Notes under the pieces: generated by a model | Databases searched by the model: none | Told to the model about the DNA's origin: nothing | Seen by the model: the letters and a program-made list of their open reading frames with translations, nothing else | Program-made: the position numbers and the translations under genes | Part shown: positions 37,212-48,112 of the stretch, one piece after another | How positions within the stretch are numbered: position 1 is the first letter of the stretch | Layout of the letters: every line of letters starts with the position of its first letter | Origin: Cantharellus purpuraceus | Taxonomy: Eukaryota; Basidiomycota; Agaricomycetes; Cantharellales; Hydnaceae | Direction of reading: 5' to 3' | Length of the DNA stretch: 64,000 nt | Assembly: GCA_025174535.1 (NCBI GenBank) | Contig: JALBUN010000023.1 | Coordinates: 186,001-250,000 of the forward strand

Positions 37212-38469
37212 ATGTCCCCAATTGCTGCACAAAGGTCATTAGTAGGCATCCATGTCCCTACGATCACCATCTTCAAGGATACGCCTGCGCAGGAGGTGGA
37301 TATAGAGGCTAACCAAAAGCACATTCTGTATCTGGCCAAATCTGGCGTGCAGGGAGTGCTTATCCAGGGGTCGACCGGGGAACAAGTCGCCCTGACGAGA
37401 GAGGAAAGGATTCAGGTGCGTTCATTGTCATTGAACATTGTACAAGTCCCTTACTACTCATATTCATTTATCATTTCAGCTTACTCGCGCTACTCGCGAT
37501 GTTGCAGAGCAACATGGTTTCCGTAATTTCACGATCATGGCCGGTGCAGGTGCACAAAGCACGCAAGAGGCCATAACGCTTGCCAAGGATGCCGCAAGTG
37601 CCGGCGCCGACTATGCCTGCATCCTCCCTCCCAGCTTTTTTGCCCCCAGCATAACACCCGCAGTCCTTGAATCCTTCTATACAGAGGTTGGGCATCTGAC
37701 ACTTGGTCAAAAGTGGCTTGGCCGCGTTCTTACTAGTAGTGGCTTTCGCAGGTCGCAGATAACATCCCGATCCCTGTTATCATATACTCATGGCCCGGTG
37801 TCTCATCTGGCTTAGAAGTCACATCAGATGGCGTCGCTCGTCTCGCCAAGCATCCAAACATCGCAGGGATCAAGCAGGTCATCCTTAACAAAATTTTCTC
37901 CAAGTATAAATTGAGGCTCACACTATGATAATCCTTGACATTTCAGACAGATAATAATGTCGGGAAAATGGCGCGCAATGTTTATCAAAACCCTGGATTC
38001 ATAGTCCTAGGTGGCGCATCGGATTATCTCATGTAAGCATCTCACGCTATCTGGGGTATCGCGGCCTTCTCCACGCTCAACTTGTTCTCTGTCGCCGCTA
38101 GTGGTGCACTGGCCGTCGGTGCGCACGGCGTAATTACCGGCATTGCCAACTTTTTCCCTCGTGTGATCCTCAAATTGTATGACCTGTATAAGCAAGGCAA
38201 ACTCGCGGAAGCGACAAAGCTCCAAGGCGAGGTCAGTGCGGCCGAGTGGGCTATACTCTCGAATGGCATTCCGTCTACAAAGGTAGTCTTCCGCAATGCT
38301 TCATGCCAGACTCTTCTGATACGTTTATTACAAGTTCGCCACTCAGCTTTTCCGAGGATATGGTGGAGCACCACGTCACCCACTGCCCCCATTACCACCA
38401 GCTGCTCAAGAGAAGGTCAAGCAACTGATGACGTTACTGGCGGAAAGGGAATCAAGTCTAGAAGTCTAG
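37212..38469 (+). CDS. Dihydrodipicolinate synthase / N-acetylneuraminate lyase family aldolase
   Basis: Six exons join in frame with introns at 37416-37479, 37687-37751, 37878-37946, 38033-38101 and 38283-38334. The chosen ATG at 37212 is the second Met (MSPIAAQRS); the one at 37185 is possible. The protein is about 310 residues, the normal family size. The (beta/alpha)8 barrel signatures are present: QGSTGEQVALTREERI (family GTTGE motif, here GSTGE), YSWPG with the catalytic Tyr, NIAGIKQ with the Schiff-base Lys, and ALAVGAHGVITG. The tail is GYGGAPRHPLPP. Fungi lack the lysine-DAP route, so this is more likely a 4-hydroxy-2-oxoglutarate- or keto-deoxy-sugar-type lyase; the substrate cannot be set from sequence. 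All splice sites are canonical and no break is seen. Confidence 0.9.
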
Positions 38470-38627
38470 TGGACAGGCAGACAGCGCGCCATTTCGAGTG
38501 AAACCTCACTTACTTCTACACTTCATTCGGTCATGTACTCAATAGTGAAGATAAATGGGATTATTCAAGTTACAGATACCATTATAGATTAAAAGCAACA
38601 GGGGAGTACGACACAATACGAGTGAGG

Positions 38628-41600
38628 TTACGGCACTTCACGATCTGGCCAGGGGAATGGGCCTATAACACCCGTCACCAAACACTTCTTGAGCCAAGAA
38701 ACGTTCACGGCGATTGCGTCCTTGTGCTGAACTAGCTCATCACCGTCGTCGACGATTGTATAGTCAAAACCTTGCGATCCCTTGACGTTGACCCTGTCAA
38801 TATCTGTAACAGCTTGAACATGGGAAGCACCCATTGCCAGAAGAACCTTCGGAAAGGTACCAAACACCTTCTGTTCACAACGCACGATAAGCAAGACAAC
38901 CTCAGTCATCAATGATTGTCCAAAGCATACCTTCGAGAACAAAAACTCAGGAGCTCCAACGCACAAAAAGCTCTTGCCAGTAAATGGTTTGAGAATGGGC
39001 GGCTGCAATAATAGATTCTGCAGATTATCTCCTTTAATCCACCATGCTCGATCGAATGCTTGCGAGGCAGGCATCCGTGTCACAGGATTGTAACCAGCAG
39101 GGAGGATATAAGCTGGCCAGTCAACGCGACTTTCAGTATCGCACTGCAAATTGAGCCAGAACCATTGAGTCATCACCTAATAACAGACGGGGAGACGAAA
39201 TACCTGCACAGCTCTATCTAATACCCAGTCCATAGAGAGACAAGGAACACCAAGTGCTAACGCTATTAGATACTTTGGTGTAGTCCTCGGTTCATCCGTC
39301 AAACAGAACAGCGCCAGGGGCGTCGTCTTGCGCGATTCCTTCCCGATGCGCACATCAGCAGTCCTCCCAACAATCCGCTTTCCAGTCACTTCGACAGTAC
39401 CATTAAGCGAAACAATTGCGGACCAGTTGTCGTAAACAAGACCACCTGAAACTTCAATGAGCTTGACTAGACTCCTTTTGCTCCTAGGCAGATCAGGCAA
39501 TGTGATGATGAAGCCTATCCCTGCGAGACATTCATTGCGTCCTGGTGGATCGAAATCTTTATCTCTGAGGAGCGTTCGGATGCTCACACGCCGTTCATTC
39601 CACTGATCGTCAATGAGTTCTTCGGGGACACTCAGGAGCCTCCCTTCGATCTCGTAATCGTCTGCATCCGGGCCTTGATCGAGCTCATGCACCTCCGCAA
39701 TCTCAGCATTATCCCATCGTTCGACGTCGAGGACCTGCGCGGAACAAGTTCTAATCTTGCCTTTGCGTCGCTCCGTAACGCGTACAACATCCTCTAACTC
39801 CAGCTCAAACTGCCGCATATACTCCACATCCACACCCTCCTCATGCCCATCGTCGAAAATGACGAGAAAGACGGTTGATGCTGGCACCGGGTCCGAAGAT
39901 ATGGCCTCCACATTTACAGTTCCCGGGAGGTAGTAGTTATGCTTGTCAGTGCGACGCGCCAGGACGCGAATGTTCAGCTGCGCCGGAACGGTAGGTGCAG
40001 GTGTAGTTGCTGGGACACTACGAGGACGTTTCTTCGGTGGTGCAGAAATCATCACAGGTGTCTCGGTATCCTTGGGAGATTCAGCAGGGGTGTCACTCTT
40101 GCGCTTGCGGGAACGTGTAGATGGCCCGGGGGCCAGCATGGTTGCCGTGATGCCTTGGTGACCGCGAATTTTCTTTGCTTCCGTCTTCTGTGTCTTAGAA
40201 GATGGCTCCTTCTTTACCCTTGTTGGACGCAAGGAGATTGCTTTGCGCTTCGTGGTCTGCGGACGCGTTTGCTGAGGCTCCGGTTGTTCTTCATCCCCAT
40301 CCGAAGATTCAGCACCTTGTACCGACGCAACAGCCTGGTGCAACATAGTAGTCTGCACTTCGGTGGTGGCCAATACCGGCGTGACCTTGCGACTCCCTCT
40401 AAAAGCTCTGATGCCCCCACCCCCTCGTGTATGGGTGACGCCTTCTGGAAGTAAACCCTTCCGTAGTGGGGATTTCACCGCGGCTGGAGTAGGAGTAGGT
40501 GGACAGAGTATTTCTCCTGAAGCGCGATGAGATAACATTTGGATGAGAGGTACAGCGGGTGACGAAGCACGATCGTGGACATCGCTTTGCTGTTGTTCGT
40601 CCTGAGAGTCCGGAACGACCTCACTCTCACGTGGTTGATGCCTCCGGGTCGGGGAAAGCTTGGGAACAGTCCGCTGCTCCTGCATGCCTTGAGGATCTGG
40701 TGTGACTTCGGGGTTGTGGAGTGGCTCCGCCATCGCAGATCTAGAACACAACCGAACTTAGACGAATACTATAAGACTGATATGATGTATGTTACCGAGT
40801 CATCCGAGCGGGACTTGTCTGGACTGGCTGATCTGTCTGATTCGCTTTCCCCTTCCCTTTCAACAAAGGCCTGCCAACAAGTCAGCCATAAGATGGATGT
40901 TTGTGGACATACATAAACTGACTTTAAGTGAGTATCGCTATCGTGGGATATGCTATCTTTGCCCATCTGTAAACGACCAGCTGCTGATGGTGGGGATAAT
41001 ATCTTCGGAGCGTTAACAACCGCAGGAACGCTTGTGGAGGGACCCTGGACAGAGGTCGGTACGCTCTGGCCAGCTGTAGACACTGGGGTCTCCGGAATCA
41101 CCTCCTCTTTGGCCCTTAGCCTGGCTGCTTGTAACGCAGCAACCTGCCTACGGCGATGCGGTGGAACAGGAAGAGGGGAACGCCCAGCTGTAAGATGACC
41201 GGTGGATGGTGGTATTGTCAAATTAGTTTGGGGATCTGGGTCTGAGAGCTGGGTATTAGGTTGTGTAGATTGCGTGTTTGGCTGTGTGGATTGCGTGTCA
41301 AGCTGTGCGGCATCTGCCACGTCTTCTTGAGGTAGTTGAAAGGACACTGATGATGAAGAAGGCGTGTGAGGGTACGATGGAGGCGAGTGTACGAGGGATG
41401 CGGGCACATTAGATGAATTGGAAAGTGCCCCAATGCCACTGGCATCGCCGCTGATATCGCCGTCGTCGCCATTGTGGTCACCGGCACCCTTGCTTCCTTG
41501 ACTGTGAGGAGACTGGCTATCTTTAACGAGTATCACAGGTTCCGGTGCAGGGATTGGACTCAAACGAGGGTCAAACGCCGCCCGAACAATTTGTGAAGTC

Positions 41601-42520
41601 GAAGGCCCCTCGTCCACCGCCTGTTCCGACTGAGAAGAGGACATGACTTCGGCCGGGGGTAGTGGGTCAGATAGAGACATAGTCGTATTGGAGACGTGGC
41701 TTGGATGCTCGAAGACCTCTCCAGGTCTGCCGTCTCTGCCCCTGAGAATGTAGGTGTTGTTGAAGACGCTCGAGTTCCTTACGTAAGAGTTAAGATCCTG
41801 AGGTATAGGTGAACCTGCGAACGAGTCCTGCGACATTCGGTCAATCTCTCTCGGTGCATAGCGATTCGGCTGAGGCATGGTATTAGTATGAGATAAAGCG
41901 GGTGGCGAAGGTGGTGACTTTGGAGAAAGGAAAGTGACCGCCCTAGTCATTTGCCTCATGGGACTGGCGCAGAGGGCGGGCCCCTGCTTCTCCATCAAAG
42001 CAACGGAATTAGATGGGGCGGTGGCGGGGGCATTTTTAGGAACTGCAAAAGGGGCTACACGTGCAGACGCGCCTGTCACGTGCGAGGTCACCTGACTCGA
42101 TGATGTGGGTTTGCAATTGTTCGTCGCTCCTGTTGTCTTCGATATAGCCCCAGAGCGTAGCATTGTAGGCGATTCTGTCCCAGTAATGGGAGGAGATGAA
42201 CTAGATGAAACATCCAAGTGTCTGTTTTCTTTTTGGGACTCGGGACTACCTGGTGAAGCCTCTTGATGGAACCGTACGCCTTGGCTCTGTGTCTGTGTTT
42301 GTGCAAGGCCATGAAAACTGAACTCTGATGGCATTGACCCAAACTGATCAGAAATAATGTCGGTCGACGTGTCATCGCTAAGCCGACCGTCCCCCACGTT
42401 CAACGACGCGACATTCGCGTCTCTATCCACAGGGCAAGGACGCATAGCATACTGCCATATTTTTTCTGCTTGTGACTCGATGCTGGGAAGGCCCAGGACC
42501 ACGCGGTCAGTAGCCGTCAA
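38628..42520 (-). CDS. Crb2/Rad9/53BP1-like DNA-damage checkpoint mediator (Tudor plus tandem BRCT)
   Basis: A long Ser/Pro-rich N-terminal region (42520-about 40790) is rich in SQ/TQ sites (AQTQTQSQG, LDTQSTQPNTQSTQPNTQ), as expected for a substrate of ATM/ATR-type kinases. The second exon (from about 40750) carries a Tudor-like domain (NIRVLARRTDKHNYYLPGTV, VIFDDGHEEGVDVEYMRQFE), then two BRCT domains (LAGIGFIITL...LALGVPCLSMDWVLD and GKSFLCVGAPEFL...AVNVSWLKKCLVTG). Introns 39144-39203 and 38871-38930 join in frame. The join between the two large ORFs near 40740-40790 is unresolved: the obvious donor GTAACA and acceptor TTCTAG put them out of frame. The 5' end is also open, because the frame starts with TTG just after an acceptor-like CTCTAG. 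A candidate first exon ends with a GTAAGT donor at about 42719. Such proteins bind methylated histone H4 and gamma-H2A and recruit checkpoint kinases. Confidence 0.82.
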
Positions 42521-43525
42521 CCTAGAGTAGCTAACTTATTGTTGAAGTAAAAGACACACCTCATCTGCTTCAGATGGCACCAAAAACAACACTAGTATTC
42601 AACACAATACCGTGTTCTACGTCGGCCCCTTGTGCCACCTAGGGCGAATGGAAGAGCGCGTGTGGAGAGCGCGAGGTGAAAAGACGTACATAGGAGCGTG
42701 GAGCTGACTAACCGACTTACCATGAGCTTTGCTTCCGTCGCTTCCTGATCCCCCAATCTTTGAGAAAACCGCAATACTTTCAGTGACCAGGTATTGAAAA
42801 TCGGCGATAATTGATCTGTAGGGCCACGAAAAATGGATCAAACTCTTCAGTTTCTTGACAAGATAGTAGCTTAGTCACCTTTGCTTCCAAGAAAATTCTC
42901 ACTGGACGGGCCAGAGCTTTCAAATGGCGCTGGGAGAAAGCATGAACACCAGGTATTGAAAGGTTTTTCTGACTGTATACTGCATGACACCCTCCGAAGC
43001 CCTAAATTTGTTCCAAAGCTTGGAAGGCTCTCGGAAAAATTGTTGAGAGCTGTAATTAAGCTATCTTTTAATTATTTACACAAAAAAATCGTGTCCTGAA
43101 CAAGGGATATGAAGATTAGGGCATATATCTCCTAGGACATGCCCTCATGCATGTAAATAAGCCTGCCGGACCATGCTAACTTGCTCTATTTTCTTGTAAA
43201 ATTTACCAACACTTGTAAGTAACTCATTAAACATTTATGGCTACTTATATGCTTGAGAAATAACAATGAGTAGCCTAGGGATTTCTTTTTTTCATATCGT
43301 GGTGATTTCAGACACCTGGTGACTGATAGTATGTCAAGCAGATGAATCAAGTTTATTCTTATGCGTTCCCAACTACGTGTCGCGGCGACTCCAAAGATTT
43401 CCATACAGACTCCCATCATTCTTGAGGTACCTTTCACGCTAACGATCGCCTAAACGTGATATAGATATTCTTCAACATTCTCACGCTTGCTCTTCGAAAG
43501 AAACTGCTATTAGAGACCTGGATGG
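42521..43525. other. Region upstream of the Crb2-like gene, with a possible first exon
   Basis: The minus-strand frame at about 42841-42719 reads FSKIGGSGSDGSKAH up to a consensus GTAAGT donor. Joined to the next exon at 42521, the frame shifts and meets TGA, so this is not accepted as coding. Compared with the copy at 4455-4690, this side has about 160 bp (42535-42700) and about 580 bp (42780-43360) of extra sequence, possibly insertions. Repeated words such as accaggtattgaaa occur at 42786 and 42949. Confidence 0.45.
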
Positions 43526-43888
43526 ATGCGACTCCTTGCCACAACTCATGTTGTGAATAACGTTAACCCAACCCTGAAGAATACTGATTGCCACATTAGC
43601 TTCCAACACACATTTAGCTACCCAACATTAGGACAATCACCTGCAGTTATCTCTGGAAATTTAAGGAAGTATAAGCGGGTGAAGGAAACGTTACCGCATT
43701 CTCTTAACTTGAGTACCTCCAATGATATATACGAGCGCGTTCAGAAAGCTTTCACCCTCGCACGAGACAAGTCTTCGGACCTCACTCTGACTTTCATTCC
43801 ACACATCCAAGAGACGTTGGAGAGAAAACGAAAGCGCCCGAGGTCGAGCAGCAACACACAAGACCCTCCTTCCCCTCCGAAGAAGTAG
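43526..43888 (+). CDS. Small unknown protein, perhaps the 3' exon of a larger gene
   Basis: The open frame of 120 codons ends in a basic tail (ERKRKRPRSSSNTQDPPSPPKK). The core SLNLST-NDIYERVQKAFTLAR and SSDLTLTFIPHIQETLE is conserved in the copy at 4820-5107, which differs mostly at silent or conservative sites. That suggests it was once under selection. A CAG acceptor-like site at about 43647 precedes the conserved part, so the first 40 residues may not be real and upstream exons may be missing. I do not recognise the family. Confidence 0.45.
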   Translation: MRLLATTHVVNNVNPTLKNTDCHISFQHTFSYPTLGQSPAVISGNLRKYKRVKETLPHSLNLSTSNDIYERVQKAFTLARDKSSDLTLTFIPHIQETLERKRKRPRSSSNTQDPPSPPKK

Positions 43889-44071
43889 CAGAGGCTCTGA
43901 TATATAGCAACAATCTTGCACTAACTTTTTCTGAATTCGATCCTACTCCCGTTACACTGTCAGAGAATGCATTGGCTGGCCCAGAGTTGTGTGCACATCC
44001 CCTCAGCAAAGCATGTTACCGCCGCGTTCACAACTTCAAAGAAAAATGCAGTATGGCGAGATCAATCACAA

Positions 44072-44665
44072 TCATTCTCTTTCCGACGCTAACAAACTAT
44101 TTAGACTCCTCACTACGATTCCGACGCCTTCTTTCACAGCCTGACGATCTCTATCAACGACTTTATGAAGCACTTTTCTATCGAAATGGTCTGTGTGCCA
44201 GCGAAGAAGAGCCGTATAAATGCGCCGTTTTCGTGACGTTGTATACGAATGTTCTGGTGAGAGGATGAATTGTGATATCAGATGTGATTCGAGGCCTTCG
44301 GGTACAATGACATCAACGGCAACTGGCCACGGGATGGTTCGAAATGTCAGTCCTGATGATATGGTGTGCAAGTTTTTCCATCGTTCCTCGTATTGTAGCC
44401 ATGCCTTCGCAATAGAGGGACAAGGTGGCATAGCATCTTCTTGAACTCTGGATAGCAATTCTTCAAAAAGACGTCGCTCTTCGGCTCGACATTGTTCGGC
44501 TTCTTCTTCTCGAAGCCTGGCCAACTCCTCTTCCCAAAATCTGAGCTCGTCCTCGCGCCTCATCAGCAGCTCATCCAACCGGCTGCAACTCTCTTGCAAC
44601 CTACGCTTTGTTTCTTTCAGCTCGTGGATAAGCGAAGGGTGGTCACAGTACGTGATGTGGGCCAT
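44072..44665 (-). CDS. Coiled-coil protein with a J-like C-terminal domain
   Basis: One open frame has its first ATG at 44665. A frame two exons long may exist, since an acceptor-like GTAG lies just upstream. About residues 15-80 form a charged coiled coil (LMRREDELRFWEEELARLRE). The C-terminal part carries IPWPVAVDV, RRIYTALLRWHTDHFDRK, VVDRDRQAVKEGV and VRSLNSLL. The arrangement Pro-Trp-Pro, then LRWHxDxF, then a helix with VxxLN recalls the C-terminal J-like region of NFKBIL1-type proteins and a frequent mushroom family of unknown role. The HPD motif of true DnaJ is HTD here. It is intact, and its function is unknown. Confidence 0.65.
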   Translation of the reverse strand: MAHITYCDHPSLIHELKETKRRLQESCSRLDELLMRREDELRFWEEELARLREEEAEQCRAEERRLFEELLSRVQEDAMPPCPSIAKAWLQYEERWKNLHTISSGLTFRTIPWPVAVDVIVPEGLESHLISQFILSPEHSYTTSRKRRIYTALLRWHTDHFDRKVLHKVVDRDRQAVKEGVGIVVRSLNSLLASERE

Positions 44666-45897
44666 ATTGCGTAAATATGGAGGCACGGTAACTCTACATG
44701 CAACAGTTTCAGCAATGCATTTTTACAGCTTAACTTGAAAGTACCTTTCAGCGACCGACGCTGATGGTGATAGGAGATGGGAGTAAAAGAACGTCTAGTT
44801 CGTCACACCCACGTGTTGGTTTGCTCGTGACGACCTGCACATCGTGTCACCTTCACGGTTGGAGTGAGGCACAATAATGACAAAAGACGCGTCTTCTGCA
44901 CTTCTTGTTCCGGCATTGATCCACTGCAATGGGTCAATGCCAGAGAAACGAACAGCACCAAGACCCGCCGGAACATTGAGGTGTTGTCTTCAAACGGACC
45001 ATCGTGTCTATTCGATCCAGCCTTTGGTGAGGCATGCATGTTCGAGATCACATCACTATGTAGCACCGATCTGATCTGTCGTAAGAAGCAGCTTGAAATG
45101 GATGGTTACAGTTTACCACAGCGTTCTCATCACATCGCTCTTCTGTGAGATGTCTTCACGGTAACAACCAACACCTCACAGTATATACTCCTTTCGTCCC
45201 ATAATTCACCATCACGATGACCCAACAAGATGGTCTACCTCTCACCTGATCATACTTTCATGTCATAAAAAATAAGTACACACGTCTAAGATATCAGTAA
45301 CCACCGGCTCACACTTTACTTTGGGATTCTGGGTATGCCACTTTCATATCATTTGGTTCATCTTGCAGGCACAGTGACGTCAATGACTGATGAGTTGTCC
45401 ATGGTCATCTCTTCATTGTCTATCAGGCGTGAGGCCTTGAGAAGCTGCCGCGAACTAAACAAATATGGGCAACTATGCTCAGGACGGAATGACTCCTCCA
45501 TAGCGGCTGCCCAGTAGATCCAAACATTGAAATAGGAAGTCCATCTGCGAAGAAGAGGAATATGTCACCGTAGGACCCAGAAAGGACATTTAATAGGCAG
45601 TACAAGCGCCACTAGATGTCGGTGAATTTTGAACATCAGGTGTGGTAACCTGCAGGGAACGTGAAAAAGCGTATGCAGGAAGGCACCGAAACGAGTAGGA
45701 AACGCCTTTCTCAAGACCTGTAGCACAGGGATGCTCTGAAGACCTGATTTTGACATGCACGGATATCAAAGAGGAATCACTGACAATTGAAGATCGCACT
45801 TCGACCATTCTATGGTTATGCCTTTTGAAATGTGGTGTGTTTTAGACTCCGAAAGGACGCGTCATTTTGAATCTAAGCCCTTTCTACCTTGCTCTCA
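44666..45897. other. Intergenic stretch between divergent genes
   Basis: No gene is supported. ORFs of 60-94 codons overlap on both strands between 44803 and 45808 without domains. The promoter of RPN6 should lie in the last few hundred bases. Confidence 0.5.
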
Positions 45898-47791
45898 ATG
45901 GCACACTCTTCATCCGCTGAGCTACTCACAGAAGCGCAGTCACTTCACAAGTCCAACCCTAGGCGAGCAGAGGCTCTCTATAAACTTTTACTGGAGCCTG
46001 CGAATGCCGGTGCGGAGATTTCTTTCTACTATTCGCAATGAGCTGAACGCGTTTTAGAGGGCACATCGACACTCTTATCAGATGCAACACGCGCAAGGGA
46101 GCAAGAGGCGGCATTGTTGAAGCTGGGGGAATTATACCGCGACGAGAAGTGAGTCATCCAGAAACACCTTCCTTCAGAATATGCATGTATTGACACGATA
46201 CTAATAAGGAACGCAGAGGGATTAGCTGAGGTGATCCTCACCTCCCGCGCGTTCATGGCCTCCTCGACGGCCAAGGCCAAAACAGCCAAACTCAGTACGT
46301 TCGGCAACTTGTCATATCATGGACCCCATTACCTGACACCTGTGCCCTGCAGTTCGCACTCTACTTTCCCACTTCTCATATATTCCGAATTCCATGTCGA
46401 CACAGACTCGTGTCCTGCACGATGCGATAGAATGGGCGCAAAACGAGCATCGTATTTTTTTGAAGCAGAGTCTCGAGACCCGATTAGGTAAGTGAACACC
46501 TTTTCGCAATGATATCCTGCTTTTTCTGATAGTTTCTGCCTTCAAGTATCACTCTACCTCTCAACACAAGCGTATAAACCCGCTATAGCACTCATCGATA
46601 CCTTGCTTGGAGAGCTCAAGCGGCTAGATGACAAATTGGTATTAACAGAGGTACACCTTCTTGAGAGCAAGGTATACCGTGGCATCGGCAACCTCGCCAA
46701 AGCCAAGGTATATCTCACCTTGAACTGTGATTCGGAATGACACATACATTCTTCTTCAGGCTTCGCTAACCTCCGCTCGGACTGCAGCTAACTCTATTTA
46801 CTGCCCACCATATCTTCAGGCCGCTTTAGACTTACAGTCTGGTATCCTGCACGCCGAAGACAAAGATTACACCACCGCATACTCGTACTTTTACGAAACA
46901 TTTGAGATGCTTGGGTCGCAGGTACTTTGTACACTGAAGTCTGATTTCAACTTATATTGTTAACATAATTCCAGGAAGGCACGAACAGCGAGCCAGAAAC
47001 GACAGCAGCCCCTGAAGGAGGCGCACTTACAGCATTGAAGTACATGCTCCTTTGTAAAATAATGCTGAATCTCGTATGTATGACTTCCATTGCAGTCATT
47101 ACTCCCTCAATTTACACTTTGCAGCCGGAAGACCTTCCTTCTCTTCTTTCTATCAAATTAGCAGTACGATACGCACAGCTCCGTGAGGTGGAGTCCATGC
47201 GCGCTGTCGCCCGTGCACATCAGAATCGTAATTTGGCAGAATTTGAAAGGGCATTAAGAGATTACCGCGAGGGTATGCGTCATGGGCATATGCTATGGCC
47301 AGCTGACGACGATCATGATTGCAGAGCTGTCCTCGGACCCGACGATCCGCTCACATCTCGCTGCGCTTTATGACACTTTATTGGAGCAAAACCTCTTGCG
47401 TATAGTGGAACCCTACTCAGTAGTTGAGATTGAGTACGTAGCACAGCAGGTGGGTCAGGAGCGTCAGGCTGTCGAGGCAAAGTACGTACTGATCTCTCTG
47501 GCTTGCCTTTCGTTTTCTGTGGCTGAGGCAACACATGTACTGGAAAAGACTATCGCAAATGATCCTGGATAAAGTATTCCATGGTGTGCTGGACCAAGGA
47601 AGGGGATGTCTCCTCGTGTTTGATGAGCCAGAGGAAGATGGGACGTACGGCAGCGCCATTGAAATGTTAGAACAGGTCGGGAAGGTAGTGGATTCCTTAT
47701 ACGCCAAAGTATGTTTTTTTCTCTAGTTCCATTTTGGCAACTGGACAATCGCTGACGTCTTTCTCATGATCAGACTACGAAAATTGCTTAA
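45898..47791 (+). CDS. RPN6: 26S proteasome regulatory subunit Rpn6 (PSMD11), PCI-domain protein
   Basis: Eleven exons join in frame with ten introns: 46010-46057, 46149-46208, 46295-46352, 46488-46546, 46708-46759, 46922-46974, 47074-47124, 47273-47324, 47482-47548 and 47709-47773. The protein is about 400 residues, normal for the family. It starts [16 protein letters not shown]. The N-terminal helical repeats are clear ([75 protein letters not shown]). The PCI domain follows ([39 protein letters not shown]) and the tail is [19 protein letters not shown]. In the proteasome lid Rpn6 clamps the core particle to the regulatory particle. Intron 1 hides an in-frame TGA, so reading without splicing would wrongly suggest a pseudogene. 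No defect is seen. Confidence 0.96.
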
Positions 47792-48112
47792 TTAATATGT
47801 AGCAGTTATACCTGTATACATATCTTCAAAAGGGGGTGTCGGTGATGTGAATCCTTTGCATAGTCCACATTGATAAATTTCGGCAATCCTACTCAAGATT
47901 TTCTGCGGAAAAAGGCACCCTCTAGCGGCCAACATGGGTAGGAGGAGCCTGCCGTTCACGGCAGAGCAGATTATTATGTATCGTCTTTCCTAAACACGTG
48001 TTCAATGGTAATTTACATCTAGCTGACATATGCTATTTAAAATGTTCTAGTTTTTTAACATGCAATTGGGCGAGCAGCCCTGAGACACACTGCCCAATCA
48101 TGTTTCCATATA
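47792..48112. other. Short intergenic gap between convergent genes
   Basis: RPN6 and the reductase remnant end towards each other here. Only 3' UTR sequence is expected, and nothing else was seen. Confidence 0.6.
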
